A DNA stretch of 57,539 nucleotides. Source: Alphaproteobacteria bacterium (lineage in GTDB: Bacteria; Pseudomonadota; Alphaproteobacteria; Micropepsales; Micropepsaceae). The notes below the pieces were generated by a model. It had not been told where the DNA came from and ran no database searches. It worked only from the letters and a program-made list of their open reading frames with translations. The DNA lies in contig JADZAI010000066.1 of NCBI GenBank assembly GCA_020852655.1, positions 1-57,539 of the forward strand. Reading direction: 5' to 3'. The position numbers were made by a program, and so were the translations under genes. This document shows, piece after piece, positions 44,201-51,938 of the stretch. Each line of letters starts with the position of its first letter. Positions within the stretch are counted from its first letter, which is position 1.

Positions 44201-45061
44201 GCGCAGATCGTCGCCGAACCACGCCACGACCAGCGCGACCCGCCTCACATTCGGCAGCGCCGCCTGCAACTGGTCGAGCGAGGCCTCGATGTCCGTCCGG
44301 CCCGTGCGGTTGTTGGCGTTCTCCGCCACCCAGGCGCCGCGCCCCGCATCGCGCAGCACCTTGCCGGTCGCCAGCGCGAACTCGCCCGATCCGGGGATCA
44401 GGCACACCGCCTCGACACAGCGCTCCAGCGCGCCGGCATCGCCGTCCTCGGCCGGGCGGAACACCTCGAAGGACAATTGCGGCACGCGGTTGCCGAACGG
44501 CTCCAGCGGCAGATCCTCGAACACCGCATAGGCGAGCCCGCGATAGGCCGGCGCCTCGCCTTCTACCGCCAGGATCAGCGGATCGCCCGCCTGATCCTCC
44601 GTCCCCGGATGAACCCGCATCACGACGCCGTCGAGCGCCAGCGGCTTGCCGTCCGCCCAGATGCGCCCGACGCCGCCGATCACCCCCTCGCACAGCCCCA
44701 CCGCGAAGGAGGCGGTATAGGTGTAGTCCGTCACCCGCGCGCCGGATTTGCCGCCGCCGTGCCGCTCCTCGGTCTCCTTGAACGAAGCCGCCCAGATCAC
44801 CTGCCCGGCCAGCCGCATCGCGCCCCACACGCGCGGCACCGGCGCCCCCGGCGTCGAGGCCTGGACATGCAGCTCGCTCAGCCGCGGCCCCTCGACGCGC
44901 CGCGACCCGAGCAGCAGCCCGTCCACCGCCGAGCCCGCCAGCGCCCCCACCGCCCCGCCGATCTCCGCCCCGGTGATCGCCTGCCCGAACAGGCTGATCC
45001 CACCCGGCAACAAAGCCTTCCCCACCGCCTGCCCCACCAGGCCGAGCACCAGTGTCGTCAT
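41216..45061 (-). CDS. GTA hub/megatron protein (g15-type)
   Basis: 1281-aa tail hub protein. The N-terminal part is tail-hub-like (QAVGKALLPGGISLFG), the middle is the GTA TIM-barrel domain (GGVDAFLIGSELRGV, HAADGSGDVHFHLDPLWASADVDFIGIDNYAPL) and the rest is a phage-tail baseplate fold. It would form the tail tip that pierces or digests the host envelope. Start ATG has AAAAGGA upstream. Length equals the typical g15. It is intact. Confidence 0.93.
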   Translation of the reverse strand: MTTLVLGLVGQAVGKALLPGGISLFGQAITGAEIGGAVGALAGSAVDGLLLGSRRVEGPRLSELHVQASTPGAPVPRVWGAMRLAGQVIWAASFKETEERHGGGKSGARVTDYTYTASFAVGLCEGVIGGVGRIWADGKPLALDGVVMRVHPGTEDQAGDPLILAVEGEAPAYRGLAYAVFEDLPLEPFGNRVPQLSFEVFRPAEDGDAGALERCVEAVCLIPGSGEFALATGKVLRDAGRGAWVAENANNRTGRTDIEASLDQLQAALPNVRRVALVVAWFGDDLRCGACRIRPGVELAEKRTHPVAWSVAGVTRGDAHVVSATEGRPNFGGTPDDDTVRQAIAALKARGMEVTLYPFVLMDVPPGNGLPDPYGGAEQAAFPWRGRITCHPAPGEPGSPDKTGAAADQMAAFFTGEWGLRRMALHYAGLAAEAGGVDAFLIGSELRGVTTMRSGVSTYPAVAHLVSLAAEVKALLPDAAVSYAADWTEWFGHHAADGSGDVHFHLDPLWASADVDFIGIDNYAPLADWRDGTAHLDYALSPSGRGDDTAYLTGNVEGGEGFAWYYASTEDRAAQIRTPIADTAYGKDWVFRPKDIRAWWANAHYDRPDGVEAAAPTAWVPEAKPVRFTELGCPAVDKGANQPNVFFDPRSSESALPYFSNGVRDDLIQRRALEAVIGHWRGDGVNPVSAVYGGAMIDIGRAHVWAWDARPFPDWPLRAEVWADGPLWRTGHWLNGRAGVAPLGALVREICAAAGVSDVDVSGLRGACAGYAIDRTMSAREALAPLMTAFAFEAAESQGQVRFFHRDAPGETALTADGLAEPEEGASAAASVLRAETVALPVAAKVSFIDPLAEYRADAAEARLNAGPSAKLEQTMLPLALTKAEAEAIAARTLHEAWTAREQVSFALPPSRLALEPGDAVRLEGRAWRLTRVGEGGRGLVEAGRLERQLYAAPVPVLEGALPAGLPAFGPALTARLDLAPIAFGGGTDGLRLAVFASPWPGVMEIWRGSSGDGAFAPIALVTRRAVLGETASLLRRGPVGRWDRRNTVDVMLYGGTLAAAEERAVLDGANRAAVETAPGVWEVLQFAGAELVGPETWRLSGLLRGQAGSAAAMAEGLAAGARFVLLDAAVAALPVTPDEAGDVVLRVVPAGLALDDVAMAETADVYAGAGRLPWTVCQIRARRIGGDVALSWVRRARDDAGRWGELEVGLGEEAERYRAELLDGGDVVRAFEVSSPGVIYDAAMQAADWGGPVPSPLTLRVAQVSPRYGRGAAVVAVVRV

Positions 45062-45103
45062 CTTGCTGTCCTTTTCTCAAACGCCTGCGACTCCGACCTC
45101 TCG

Positions 45104-45235
45104 CCCCCTCCGTCTTCCGGCTGCGCCGGCAGCCACCTCCCCCGTAAACGGGGGAGGAAACAGACGGAGCGTGGAAGCGTTTTCTCCCCCGCCTTTTCGC
45201 GGGGGAGATGTCGCCGCAGGCGACAGAGGGGGCCC
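45104..45235. repeat. Two palindromic repeat units between g15 and g14
   Basis: CTTCCGGC.GCCGGCAG with CTCCCCCG/CGGGGGAG at 45104-45162, and CTCCCCCGC/GCGGGGGAG with TGTCGCC/GGCGACA at 45180-45235. The second unit ends 10 bp before the g14 stop. Confidence 0.8.
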
Positions 45236-45244
45236 GGGCGCGAG

Positions 45245-45688
45245 TCAGCGCGCCGCCGGAAACCCGAACGCCCACGCGCGCCGGCGCAGCCACCACGGCC
45301 CCAGCGGCGTCTCGACGACACCGCGCCCGGCATAGGCGTGCACCATCCGCCCGCCGCCGCTCAGCACCGCCGCATGCTTCGCCGCCGCCCCCGGCGCGAA
45401 GCGGAAAAGCATCACGTCGCCGGCCTGCGCCGCCTCGACCGGCAGCGCCCGCATGTGCCGCGCCAGCCCGTCGCGCAGCGCCTCGCCCGCGCCCGTCTCA
45501 GCCCACAGCGGCGCATAGGCCGGCGGCATTTCCGCCTCCGCGCCGCACAGCATCCGCCACACGCCGCGCACGACGCCCAGGCAATCGGCGCCGGCGCCCA
45601 TCAGGCTCGCGCGATGGCGATAGGGCGTGCCGATCCAGCGCCGCGCCGCGTCCACGGCGTGCGCCCGCACCAGCTCCGCTTCGGTCAC
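45245..45688 (-). CDS. GTA NlpC/P60-type peptidase (g14-type)
   Basis: 147-aa cysteine peptidase that may cut host peptidoglycan or tail-tip proteins. Catalytic Cys36 is in GADCLGVV and His105 in AKHAAVL. It overlaps the g13 stop by 4 bp (ATGA). Length and family match the RcGTA peptidase. Confidence 0.9.
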   Translation of the reverse strand: MTEAELVRAHAVDAARRWIGTPYRHRASLMGAGADCLGVVRGVWRMLCGAEAEMPPAYAPLWAETGAGEALRDGLARHMRALPVEAAQAGDVMLFRFAPGAAAKHAAVLSGGGRMVHAYAGRGVVETPLGPWWLRRRAWAFGFPAAR

Positions 45689-46557
45689 GGCGCCAGCCGC
45701 CCGCCGTCATGGGCCTCGCCGCGCACCGGATAGGAGGCGATCCAGTCATTGCCCGGCATGTGCGGACAGCCGCGGAAATTCTCCGCATTGGCGAATTTCG
45801 CGGCGCAGGTGACGAAGCGCTTGTCGCAGCCCGCCGTCACCCGCACCGCCTCGCCCGGCGCCAGCGCAGTCGCCGGCGCCCGCCACAGCTCCACGCTGCC
45901 CGCCCCCGAGGCGCGTATCTCAAACGTCAGCCCGGACGACAACGCCGTCAACACGCCCCCGGCAAACCACCCGTCGTCGAAGGCCCCAAGGCCGCTCACC
46001 GTAACCACCCGTCCATCCACGGACGCCGACACCACCGCGCCCTCCGCCCGGAAGGCCGGCGCCGTCAGGTCGACGCCGCAGCGCGCATCGCCCAGCACCG
46101 CGTCGCACATCGGCTGATAGCTGCGCCCGACCGGCACGTTCAGCCGCGCCGCGACGCTGCGCAGCTCGGCCTCGAAGCCCTGCGGGCCGCGCCGCACCTC
46201 GCCGATCTCGGCCTTGCCCAGCAGCACGCGCATCTCCGGCGCCGCCCAGTTCACCAGCCACGCCTCGACCGCCGCGCCGTCATAGGCGCCCGCCTCCAGC
46301 GCCGCTTCATCCAGCCCGTCATCCGACAGCACCCCCGCCACCGCCTGGTCGCCGACCCCGAGGCCCGTCACCCGCTCCATCGCCGAAGCCGCAAACCCCG
46401 TCGCCGCCCGGCACATGACCGCGCCGAGTACGAGGTCCCGGTCATGCTCCGTAAACCCCACCGCCGCCCCCTCCAGCGGCCGCACCACCCAGCACCGCGC
46501 GAGCGTCGTGACGCCGCCGTCGAGATGCGCCTGCAATGCCAACGAAACATCCCTCAT
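45685..46557 (-). CDS. GTA tail hub protein, DUF2163 family (g13-type)
   Basis: 290-aa protein with the DUF2163 N-terminus (ARCWVVRPLEGAAVGFTEHDRDL) and a C-terminal metal-like Cys region (CDKRFVTCAAKFANAENFRGCPH) as in g13. It is part of the tail hub with g12, g14 and g15. It overlaps g14. Upstream lies a repeat pair and the frameshifted g12. Confidence 0.9.
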   Translation of the reverse strand: MRDVSLALQAHLDGGVTTLARCWVVRPLEGAAVGFTEHDRDLVLGAVMCRAATGFAASAMERVTGLGVGDQAVAGVLSDDGLDEAALEAGAYDGAAVEAWLVNWAAPEMRVLLGKAEIGEVRRGPQGFEAELRSVAARLNVPVGRSYQPMCDAVLGDARCGVDLTAPAFRAEGAVVSASVDGRVVTVSGLGAFDDGWFAGGVLTALSSGLTFEIRASGAGSVELWRAPATALAPGEAVRVTAGCDKRFVTCAAKFANAENFRGCPHMPGNDWIASYPVRGEAHDGGRLAP

Positions 46558-46570
46558 ACCGCACCCCTAT

Positions 46571-46705
46571 GTTTCCTCCCCCGCCTTATCGCGGGGGAGG
46601 TGGCAGTCGGCGCGAAGCGACGGCTGACGGAGGGGGCCGATGCAGCGCCGTGCCCCCTCTGTCGCGCTCCGCGCGACATCTCCCCCGCAAGCGGGGGCGA
46701 AAACA
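46571..46705. repeat. Two palindromic repeat units between g13 and g12
   Basis: CCTCCCCCGC/GCGGGGGAGG plus an imperfect second hairpin at 46571-46638, and TGTCGCG/CGCGACA with CTCCCCCGC/GCGGGGG at 46653-46705. The second unit ends 8 bp from the g12 stop. Confidence 0.8.
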
Positions 46706-46712
46706 TGCTTGC

Positions 46713-47343
46713 TCACACCATCACCTCGACCACCGGAATGTCCGGCACCTCGCCGGCCTGGAAGGCGCTGAGGCTCACCGTCAGCCGGTCGGTGTCGAAG
46801 CGCACCGGCACGTCGAAGGCAAAGCCCGCCGTCACCGCCGCACCCACACCCGGCGCCGCCGCCAGCGTGACGACACCGCTCGTAGCATCCACCGCGAAGG
46901 CCTCCGCCGCCAGCTCCACACCGTCGACCGCGACGCGCACCGTCCCGGCCACCGGCTTCACGATCCGCCGCTGATAGCTCGCCGCGCCGTCGCCATAGGC
47001 CTTCACCAGCGCGAAGGCCGCGACGACACCGTCGCCTGTGCCCAGCATCTGGTCCGTCGCCGACACCGCCTGCAAGGGCGGACAGGATTTCCAGTCCAGG
47101 TGATCCTTCCAGCGAAAGCCGTGCAGCCGCCCGCGCCGCGCCTCGAAGAAGGCGATCACCCCGTGCAGGTCGTCCAGCGACCGCGAGGCCCACGCCCGCC
47201 TGATAGCGCCGCCGCGACATCGCCCAGGGCGTGTTGCGCTCCTCGCGCCCGGAGCCGAGCGTCACGATCTCCGTCCGCCGCTCCGGCCCACCGGCCGAGC
47301 CGAAACTCCAGGCCGGCGGAAAGCGTATCTCGTGAAAGCCCAT
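46713..47343 (-). pseudogene. GTA distal tail protein, DUF2460 (g12-type), frameshifted
   Basis: The two halves of the DUF2460/TIGR02217 protein are in different frames. The N-terminal half reads MGFHEIRFPPAWSFGSAGG to SRRRYQAGVGL. The C-terminal half resumes SLDDLHGVIAFFEARRG and runs to the stop at 46713. The frames are joined by one extra base near 47181-47184 (GCGG for GCG on the minus strand). A restored gene would be about 210 aa, as in RcGTA. A short ORF starting at 47159 could make the C-terminal 148 aa alone. A sequencing error or true decay both fit. Confidence 0.8.
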
Positions 47344-47355
47344 CGCACGTCTCCC

Positions 47356-47841
47356 CTAAAGCCCGCGCTGCCCGCGCAGCACGGCGCGGCTCAGCATCGC
47401 CGCGACCTGCCCTTCGCTGCGCAGGAACGACGCCGCGTCGTGCGCCGTCACGTTCACCACCACCGCCGGCCGGGCGGCGCCTGCACCCTGCGGCGCGATC
47501 GCTCCGTGTCCGGACGGTGTGAAGAGCTCCGGCCCCTGCTCGCCCACCAGATAGGCCCGCCCCGGCGCCACCGGCCCGCCCGCCGCCCGCGCCCCGCCGA
47601 AATCGAACAGCCCGGAGAGCAGCCCCTCCAGCGGCTTCGTCACCAGGCTCTGGAACGCGACGCGCGAAAGATCCGCCACGATCGCATCCACCATCGCGCG
47701 GAACGACAGCTCGCCCGATTTCGCCGCCCGCCCCATCTGCCGCTCGATCGCATCGAACGACGTCTGGAACGCCTGCTCCACCAGCCGCGCACTCTCCGCC
47801 CACCCGGCCACTACACCGCGCGTGTCGTCGTCATCCGTCAT
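47356..47841 (-). CDS. GTA tape-measure C-terminal-type protein (g11-type)
   Basis: 161-aa protein corresponding to the tape-measure tail region (FRAMVDAIVADLSRVAFQSLV, GRAYLVGEQGPELF). It starts ATG 47841 with GGAGG 6 bp upstream. It overlaps the tail chaperone by 11 bp. Its shortness is normal for GTA tape proteins, which are cut down compared with phages. Confidence 0.85.
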   Translation of the reverse strand: MTDDDDTRGVVAGWAESARLVEQAFQTSFDAIERQMGRAAKSGELSFRAMVDAIVADLSRVAFQSLVTKPLEGLLSGLFDFGGARAAGGPVAPGRAYLVGEQGPELFTPSGHGAIAPQGAGAARPAVVVNVTAHDAASFLRSEGQVAAMLSRAVLRGQRGL

Positions 47842-48028
47842 CGCGAGCCTCCGCCTGTTCATCCGGCCACGCCGCCATCAGCGCCTTCAGCTCCTCCGCC
47901 CGCAGCGGCGCGACGGCGTCCGCGGTCAGCGCCCGCCATTCGCGCAGCGACAGGCGCCAGAAGGCGGCCGGCGCCAGCCCGAACGCCCGCATCGCGTGAC
48001 GCAGCGCCGCGTCCCAGCGGGCGCTCAT
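47831..48028 (-). CDS. GTA tail assembly chaperone (g10.1-type)
   Basis: 65-aa chaperone-like protein (SARWDAALRHAMRAFGLAPAAFW, SLREWRALTADAV) matching the rcc01693 family. It overlaps both neighbours: 4 bp with g10, 11 bp with g11. Confidence 0.8.
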   Translation of the reverse strand: MSARWDAALRHAMRAFGLAPAAFWRLSLREWRALTADAVAPLRAEELKALMAAWPDEQAEARDDG

Positions 48029-48288
48029 GCCGCCCCCGCCCGGAAGCAGGCGGCGATCGCCGCCGCCGTGGCGCGCGGCTCCAGCGTCAGCCGCTCCACA
48101 TCGCGCGCCGCCGGCCCTTCCCCGCCGCCGCGCAGCAGCGCCCGCAGCACCGCCAGCATCTCGCGCGCCCCGAACGAGCCCCCTTCGCCCAGCACCGCCT
48201 CGATCTCCGCCAGCGCGCCCAGCGTCAGGCACAGCGTGAAGCGCCCCTCCTTCGTTTCGAGCGCCACCTCGCCCCGCGCCGGGTTCAC
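48025..48288 (-). CDS. GTA tail tube-associated protein, GTA-gp10 family (g10-type)
   Basis: 87-aa protein; starts GTG 48288 in a GTGA overlap with the major tail protein stop. The core TLCLTLGALAEIEAVLGEGGSF matches the GTA gp10 family. It is followed by the tail chaperone in a 4-bp overlap. Confidence 0.85.
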   Translation of the reverse strand: MNPARGEVALETKEGRFTLCLTLGALAEIEAVLGEGGSFGAREMLAVLRALLRGGGEGPAARDVERLTLEPRATAAAIAACFRAGAA

Positions 48289-48698
48289 GACGCCGCCGTG
48301 AAGCCGAGCGCCCCGGCCGAGTTCAGCGTCATCGAAAAGGTCGCGGCGCCGTCATGCGTGCCGGCATATTCCAGCGCCGCGATGTGGAACGGCCCTTCGA
48401 TCGTGCCGAAATCCGGCACCACGATCTGGAAGTCCGGCGTCGCGCCGTTCCAGAAGGCGGTGCGCAGCAGCGCGTCCGACGCCGCGTCCTTGAAGATTCC
48501 CGCCCCGGTCACCGACGCCGCCTTGACGCCCGCGCCGCCCAGGATCTCCCGCCACGCCCCCTCGCTGTCCGCATTCGTCGCATCCGCCCCCACCGCCGAA
48601 AGCTGGATGGCCCGTGCCCTGAGCCCCGCTACCGCCGCAAACACCCCCGGCCCGCTCGCCACCTTCACCAACACCGCCCGCCCCTGCTGCGCCGCCAT
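48285..48698 (-). CDS. GTA major tail protein (g9-type)
   Basis: 137-aa tail tube protein of the TP901-1-like major tail family (GRAVLVKVASG, IFKDAASDALLRTAFWNG). The ribosome-binding site is GGAGGAAG. It is preceded by a repeat-filled 253-bp gap, so read-through must cross two hairpins. Confidence 0.87.
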   Translation of the reverse strand: MAAQQGRAVLVKVASGPGVFAAVAGLRARAIQLSAVGADATNADSEGAWREILGGAGVKAASVTGAGIFKDAASDALLRTAFWNGATPDFQIVVPDFGTIEGPFHIAALEYAGTHDGAATFSMTLNSAGALGFTAAS

Positions 48699-48745
48699 GT
48701 CTTCCTCCGCCTAATGATAATTTACGCCCGCCCCGCGCGCGCGGC

Positions 48746-48902
48746 CCCTCCCTCCCCCACGCGTGCCGCGTGGGTACTCCCTCCGTAAACGGAGGGAGAA
48801 AGGCGCCGCGCCCCTCGCCGGCCTCGCACATCCCCTTCAACGACACCGCCCTCTTTCTCCCTCCGCCTGCGGAGGGAGTACCCGCGAAGCGGGGGAGGGA
48901 GG
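48746..48902. repeat. Two palindromic repeat units between g9 and g8
   Basis: CCCACGCG/CGCGTGGG with CTCCCTCCG/CGGAGGGAG at 48746-48802, and CTCCCTCCGC/GCGGAGGGAG with CCCGC/GCGGG at 48853-48902. Confidence 0.8.
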
Positions 48903-48951
48903 CCCCGGGCACCGAGCACCGCCCCGACCCGCCTCAGCGCCGGAAAGCCCC

Positions 48952-49365
48952 TCACACCCCCTCGACCAGCGCCCTGAACCGCGCCACCGCCCGCCAGGTC
49001 TCGCCGTCCTTCAGCGGCGCCGCTTCGGCTTCGCTGAAGAACAGCGCGACCATCCCGGCGCCGCTCCACGCCAGCCCGGCGCCGTCGAGCGCCGCGGCGC
49101 AGGCTTCGGCGACGGTCAGCGCCTCGGTCCGCCCGCCGGCCCGGGCCAGCGCGTGCACGGCGAACAGGATCTCCGCCCCGGGCTCGCCGCCGGCGTTCCA
49201 GGCGCGCGTCTTCAGCGGCCCGAATGCGACATGCGGAAACACCGCCGAGGCGACGCCGTAGGGATAGACCCGCGCCCCGCACAGGGCGGCGACGCCCGCA
49301 TCGGCCCGCAGCGCCGCGACCACCGCGTCGGCCAGTCCGGCACTCAGCCCCGCCCCCGCCGTCAC
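48952..49365 (-). CDS. GTA tail terminator-type protein, DUF3168 (g8-type)
   Basis: 137-aa DUF3168 protein. The start is GTG 49365, in a GTGA overlap with the connector stop. Residues LADAVVAALRADAGVAALCGARVYP are typical of the family. Confidence 0.87.
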   Translation of the reverse strand: MTAGAGLSAGLADAVVAALRADAGVAALCGARVYPYGVASAVFPHVAFGPLKTRAWNAGGEPGAEILFAVHALARAGGRTEALTVAEACAAALDGAGLAWSGAGMVALFFSEAEAAPLKDGETWRAVARFRALVEGV

Positions 49366-49943
49366 AGCCGCACCGCACGATAGGGCGCGAGCAGCGCCGC
49401 CACCGCCTCCGGCCTTGCCGCCGCCGGCGCCGCGACGCTGTCGCGCCGCTCCCACACCTCCGCCGTCAGCATCAGCACGGCGATCTTCAGCGCCTCGGGC
49501 ACCGCGGCGGCATCGGCATGGCCGGCCTGCCAGACGATCTCGACCGGCCGCCAGCTCCGCGCCCCGGTATAGGCCGCGTGCTGGGCCGGCAGCAGCACGT
49601 CGCCGCTGTCGGAGCGCACGCGAAGCGCATCCAGCGCCAGCGCCGTGCTGGTGTCGTCGTCGCGCACGATGCGCACCTCGGTCAGTGCCAGGAACGGCGG
49701 GCGCGGCAGCGCGAAGGCGCGCCAGCCGTTCAGCCGCCGCGCCTCGCTCCAGTCCGCCGCCATGCGCCAGGCCTGCGCCATCAGCGCCCGCCCGGTGCGT
49801 TCCTCCACCGCCTCGCGCGCCGCCCTGGCCAGGCGGGCGATCAGCGCGTCGTCGCCGTCATGACCGATGCGCAGGAAGGCGCGTACCTCCTCCAGCGCCA
49901 CCGGCTCCGCAGCCGGTGGCGTCACGCGCTTGAATGCGGCCAT
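49362..49943 (-). CDS. GTA head-tail connector (g6-type)
   Basis: 193-aa connector, TIGR02215-like (EEVRAFLRIGHDGDDALIARLARAA). It follows the capsid gene by 3 bp and overlaps g8 directly, so no g7 gene lies between. Confidence 0.87.
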   Translation of the reverse strand: MAAFKRVTPPAAEPVALEEVRAFLRIGHDGDDALIARLARAAREAVEERTGRALMAQAWRMAADWSEARRLNGWRAFALPRPPFLALTEVRIVRDDDTSTALALDALRVRSDSGDVLLPAQHAAYTGARSWRPVEIVWQAGHADAAAVPEALKIAVLMLTAEVWERRDSVAAPAAARPEAVAALLAPYRAVRL

Positions 49944-49946
49944 GGT

Positions 49947-51197
49947 TCAGCTCGCCGCGAATTTCATCAGCTTGATCGCTTCGAAATTCTGCACCCCGCC
50001 GCCGACCCGCTTGGTGGTGTAGAACAGCACGAAGGGCTTGGCGCTGACCGGATCGCGCAGCACGCGGATGCCCTGGCGGTCGGCGATCAGATAGCCGCGG
50101 CGGAAATCGCCGAAGGCGATCGAGAAGGCGTTGGCCGCCATGTCGGGCATGTCCTCCGCCTCGGTGACGGAATAGCCGAGCAGGCTCGCCGGCTGGCCCG
50201 CCGCGGCGCCCGGCTGCCAGATGTAGTTGCCCTCGCCGTCCTTCAGCTTGCGGATCGCCGCCTCGGTCGCCCGGTTCATCACCCAGCTTCCGTTGGCGCG
50301 ATAGATCTGCTTGGGCGCATAGGCGAGGTCGATCAGCCGGTCGACCGGGTCGGACGCTGCGAAGGCGCCCGCCGCGCCCGAGAGCACGAAGCCGATCTGC
50401 CCCCACGCCCAGCTCGCATCGGCGACCTTGGTGTAGGCGAGGAAGCCCTTCGGCTTGCCGCTGCCGTCGCCGTCCACGAAGGCCGCGCCCTCCTGCACCG
50501 CGAAGGCGTGCTGCACCTCCTCGGCGACCCAGGCATTGACGTCGACCAGGCTGTCGTCGAGCAGCGACTGCGTCGCCGCCGGCATGGCATAGAGCTCCAT
50601 CGCCGGAAACTCGACCAGCGACAGGTCGGCCGCGTCGGTCTGCACCCGCGCGCCCGTCTCGCTTGCCCAGCCGCTCGCGAAGCCGTTGCGCGAGACCGGC
50701 TGGCGGAAGCTCTGCCCCGCGATCTGGCGCACCGTCGCGATCGCCCGGATCGGCGACACCTCGCCCAGCAGCGTGTCGATGCGCCGTTCGGTCTCCTCGG
50801 GCACCAGATAGCCGCCCTCCGCGTCGGTGCCGGCGGTAAGCTGGTCGCCTTTCAGCTCCAGCCGCGCCAGCGCCCCCGCATCGCCCTTCCTGACATAGGC
50901 CGCGAAGGCCTCACCCCGCTCGTCGGGCAACGACACGCGCTCGCCGCCGCCATGCGGGCGCAGCCGCTCCAGCGCCATCCGGTCGAGCGCCGCCTTCTGC
51001 TCGGTGATCGCCCGGTTGATGCGGTCGACCTTCTCGACCGTCACCACGTCGGCCGCCAGCTTCGCCTCGATCTCGCCGAGCCGCGCGTCGTTCGCCTCCT
51101 TGAACGCCTCGAACGCCTCCATCACCGCGCCGAGCGCATCGCCGCGCCCAAACGCCTTCACCTCCAGCGCCCCCGGCGCCGAACCCAACCCGTCCAT
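49947..51197 (-). CDS. GTA major capsid protein, HK97 family (g5-type)
   Basis: 416-aa HK97-fold capsid precursor. A helical scaffold-like N-terminus (residues about 20-110) should be cut off by the protease. The coat core starts near TAGTDAEGGYLVPEETER and ends VLFYTTKRVGGGVQNFEAIKLM. AAGGAG at ribosome-binding distance supports ATG 51197. Confidence 0.93.
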   Translation of the reverse strand: MDGLGSAPGALEVKAFGRGDALGAVMEAFEAFKEANDARLGEIEAKLAADVVTVEKVDRINRAITEQKAALDRMALERLRPHGGGERVSLPDERGEAFAAYVRKGDAGALARLELKGDQLTAGTDAEGGYLVPEETERRIDTLLGEVSPIRAIATVRQIAGQSFRQPVSRNGFASGWASETGARVQTDAADLSLVEFPAMELYAMPAATQSLLDDSLVDVNAWVAEEVQHAFAVQEGAAFVDGDGSGKPKGFLAYTKVADASWAWGQIGFVLSGAAGAFAASDPVDRLIDLAYAPKQIYRANGSWVMNRATEAAIRKLKDGEGNYIWQPGAAAGQPASLLGYSVTEAEDMPDMAANAFSIAFGDFRRGYLIADRQGIRVLRDPVSAKPFVLFYTTKRVGGGVQNFEAIKLMKFAAS

Positions 51198-51263
51198 ACC
51201 GCTCTCCTTGCTTATGCTCCGTTCACGGACGAAGCCGCCGTTTCTCTCAACCGCCTGCGCCGT

Positions 51264-51363
51264 CCGACCCCTCTCCCCGCCCTTCGCGGGGAGAGGAGGG
51301 AGCGCCGCGCAGCGGCGCGGAAGGTGAGGGGCCGGCGCGCGTTCAGCGCGCCGCGAAAGACTC
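51264..51363. repeat. Palindromic repeat, direct-repeat copy downstream of DUF559
   Basis: CTCTCCCCGC/GCGGGGAGAG and GCGCCGC/GCGGCGC, then GAAGGTGAGGGGCCGG. It ends at the DUF559 stop codon and matches the 51839-51938 copy in order and wording. Confidence 0.85.
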
Positions 51364-51715
51364 ACGCCGCCTCCAGCGCCCGCAGAATATCGTCCAGAAC
51401 AAACCGCAGATGCTTCAGCACATCCGAATTCCAGAACCGGATCACCCGCAGCCCTTCCGCATTCAGCCGCACCGTCCGCCACGCGTCATAGGCAAGCGCC
51501 ACGTCCTCGCCGTGCTGCGATCCGTCCAGCTCCACCACCAGGCCGCGTTCGGCACACAGGAAGTCCACGATGAACGGCGACCGCGGATCCTGCCGCTTGA
51601 ACTTGTATCCACCCAGCCGCCGCGCACGCAGATGTCCCCACAGCAGCCGCTCGGCGTCGGTCTGCTCCTGCCGCAACCGCCGCGCACGCGTCACCAGGAG
51701 CTTGTCGTCCGTCAT
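51362..51715 (-). CDS. DUF559 (Vsr-like) endonuclease-domain protein
   Basis: 117-aa protein with the DUF559 nuclease core: PFIVDFLCAERGLVVELDG (Asp51, Glu62, Asp64) then SQHGE. Related to very-short-patch repair endonucleases. It has no counterpart in standard GTA clusters and sits between the protease and capsid genes. Direct repeat copies flank it, so it looks like a late insertion. It starts ATG 51715 and lacks a strong ribosome-binding site. Confidence 0.85.
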   Translation of the reverse strand: MTDDKLLVTRARRLRQEQTDAERLLWGHLRARRLGGYKFKRQDPRSPFIVDFLCAERGLVVELDGSQHGEDVALAYDAWRTVRLNAEGLRVIRFWNSDVLKHLRFVLDDILRALEAA

Positions 51716-51762
51716 GCGACAACTCTGCCACGGCCGCAGCCCAATGCCCCGTCGTCCCCTCA

Positions 51763-51938
51763 TCGACCCGGCCTTCGGCCGGGCCACTTCTCCCCGCAAG
51801 CGGGGCGAAGGGTCGGATAATCTCAGAAGCCCGCGACTCCGACCCCTCTCCCCGCCCTTCGCGGGGAGAGGAGGGAGCGCGGCATCGCCGCGCGGAAGGT
51901 GAGGGGCCGGCGCGCGCATGCGCGCCCTCAAAGACTCA
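51763..51938. repeat. Two palindromic repeat units between DUF559 and the protease
   Basis: CCGGCC/GGCCGG with CTCCCCGC/GCGGGG at 51763-51813, then CTCTCCCCGC/GCGGGGAGAG and GCGGC/GCCGC at 51839-51938. The second unit is a near copy of the 51264-51363 repeat and ends at the protease stop. Confidence 0.85.

Noticed and set aside
41337..45296. About 1319-codon minus-strand frame and others beside g15
   Set aside because: It is an alternative frame of the g15 gene with Arg/Gly/Ala-rich product; g15 has the recognisable domains, so this one is a shadow.
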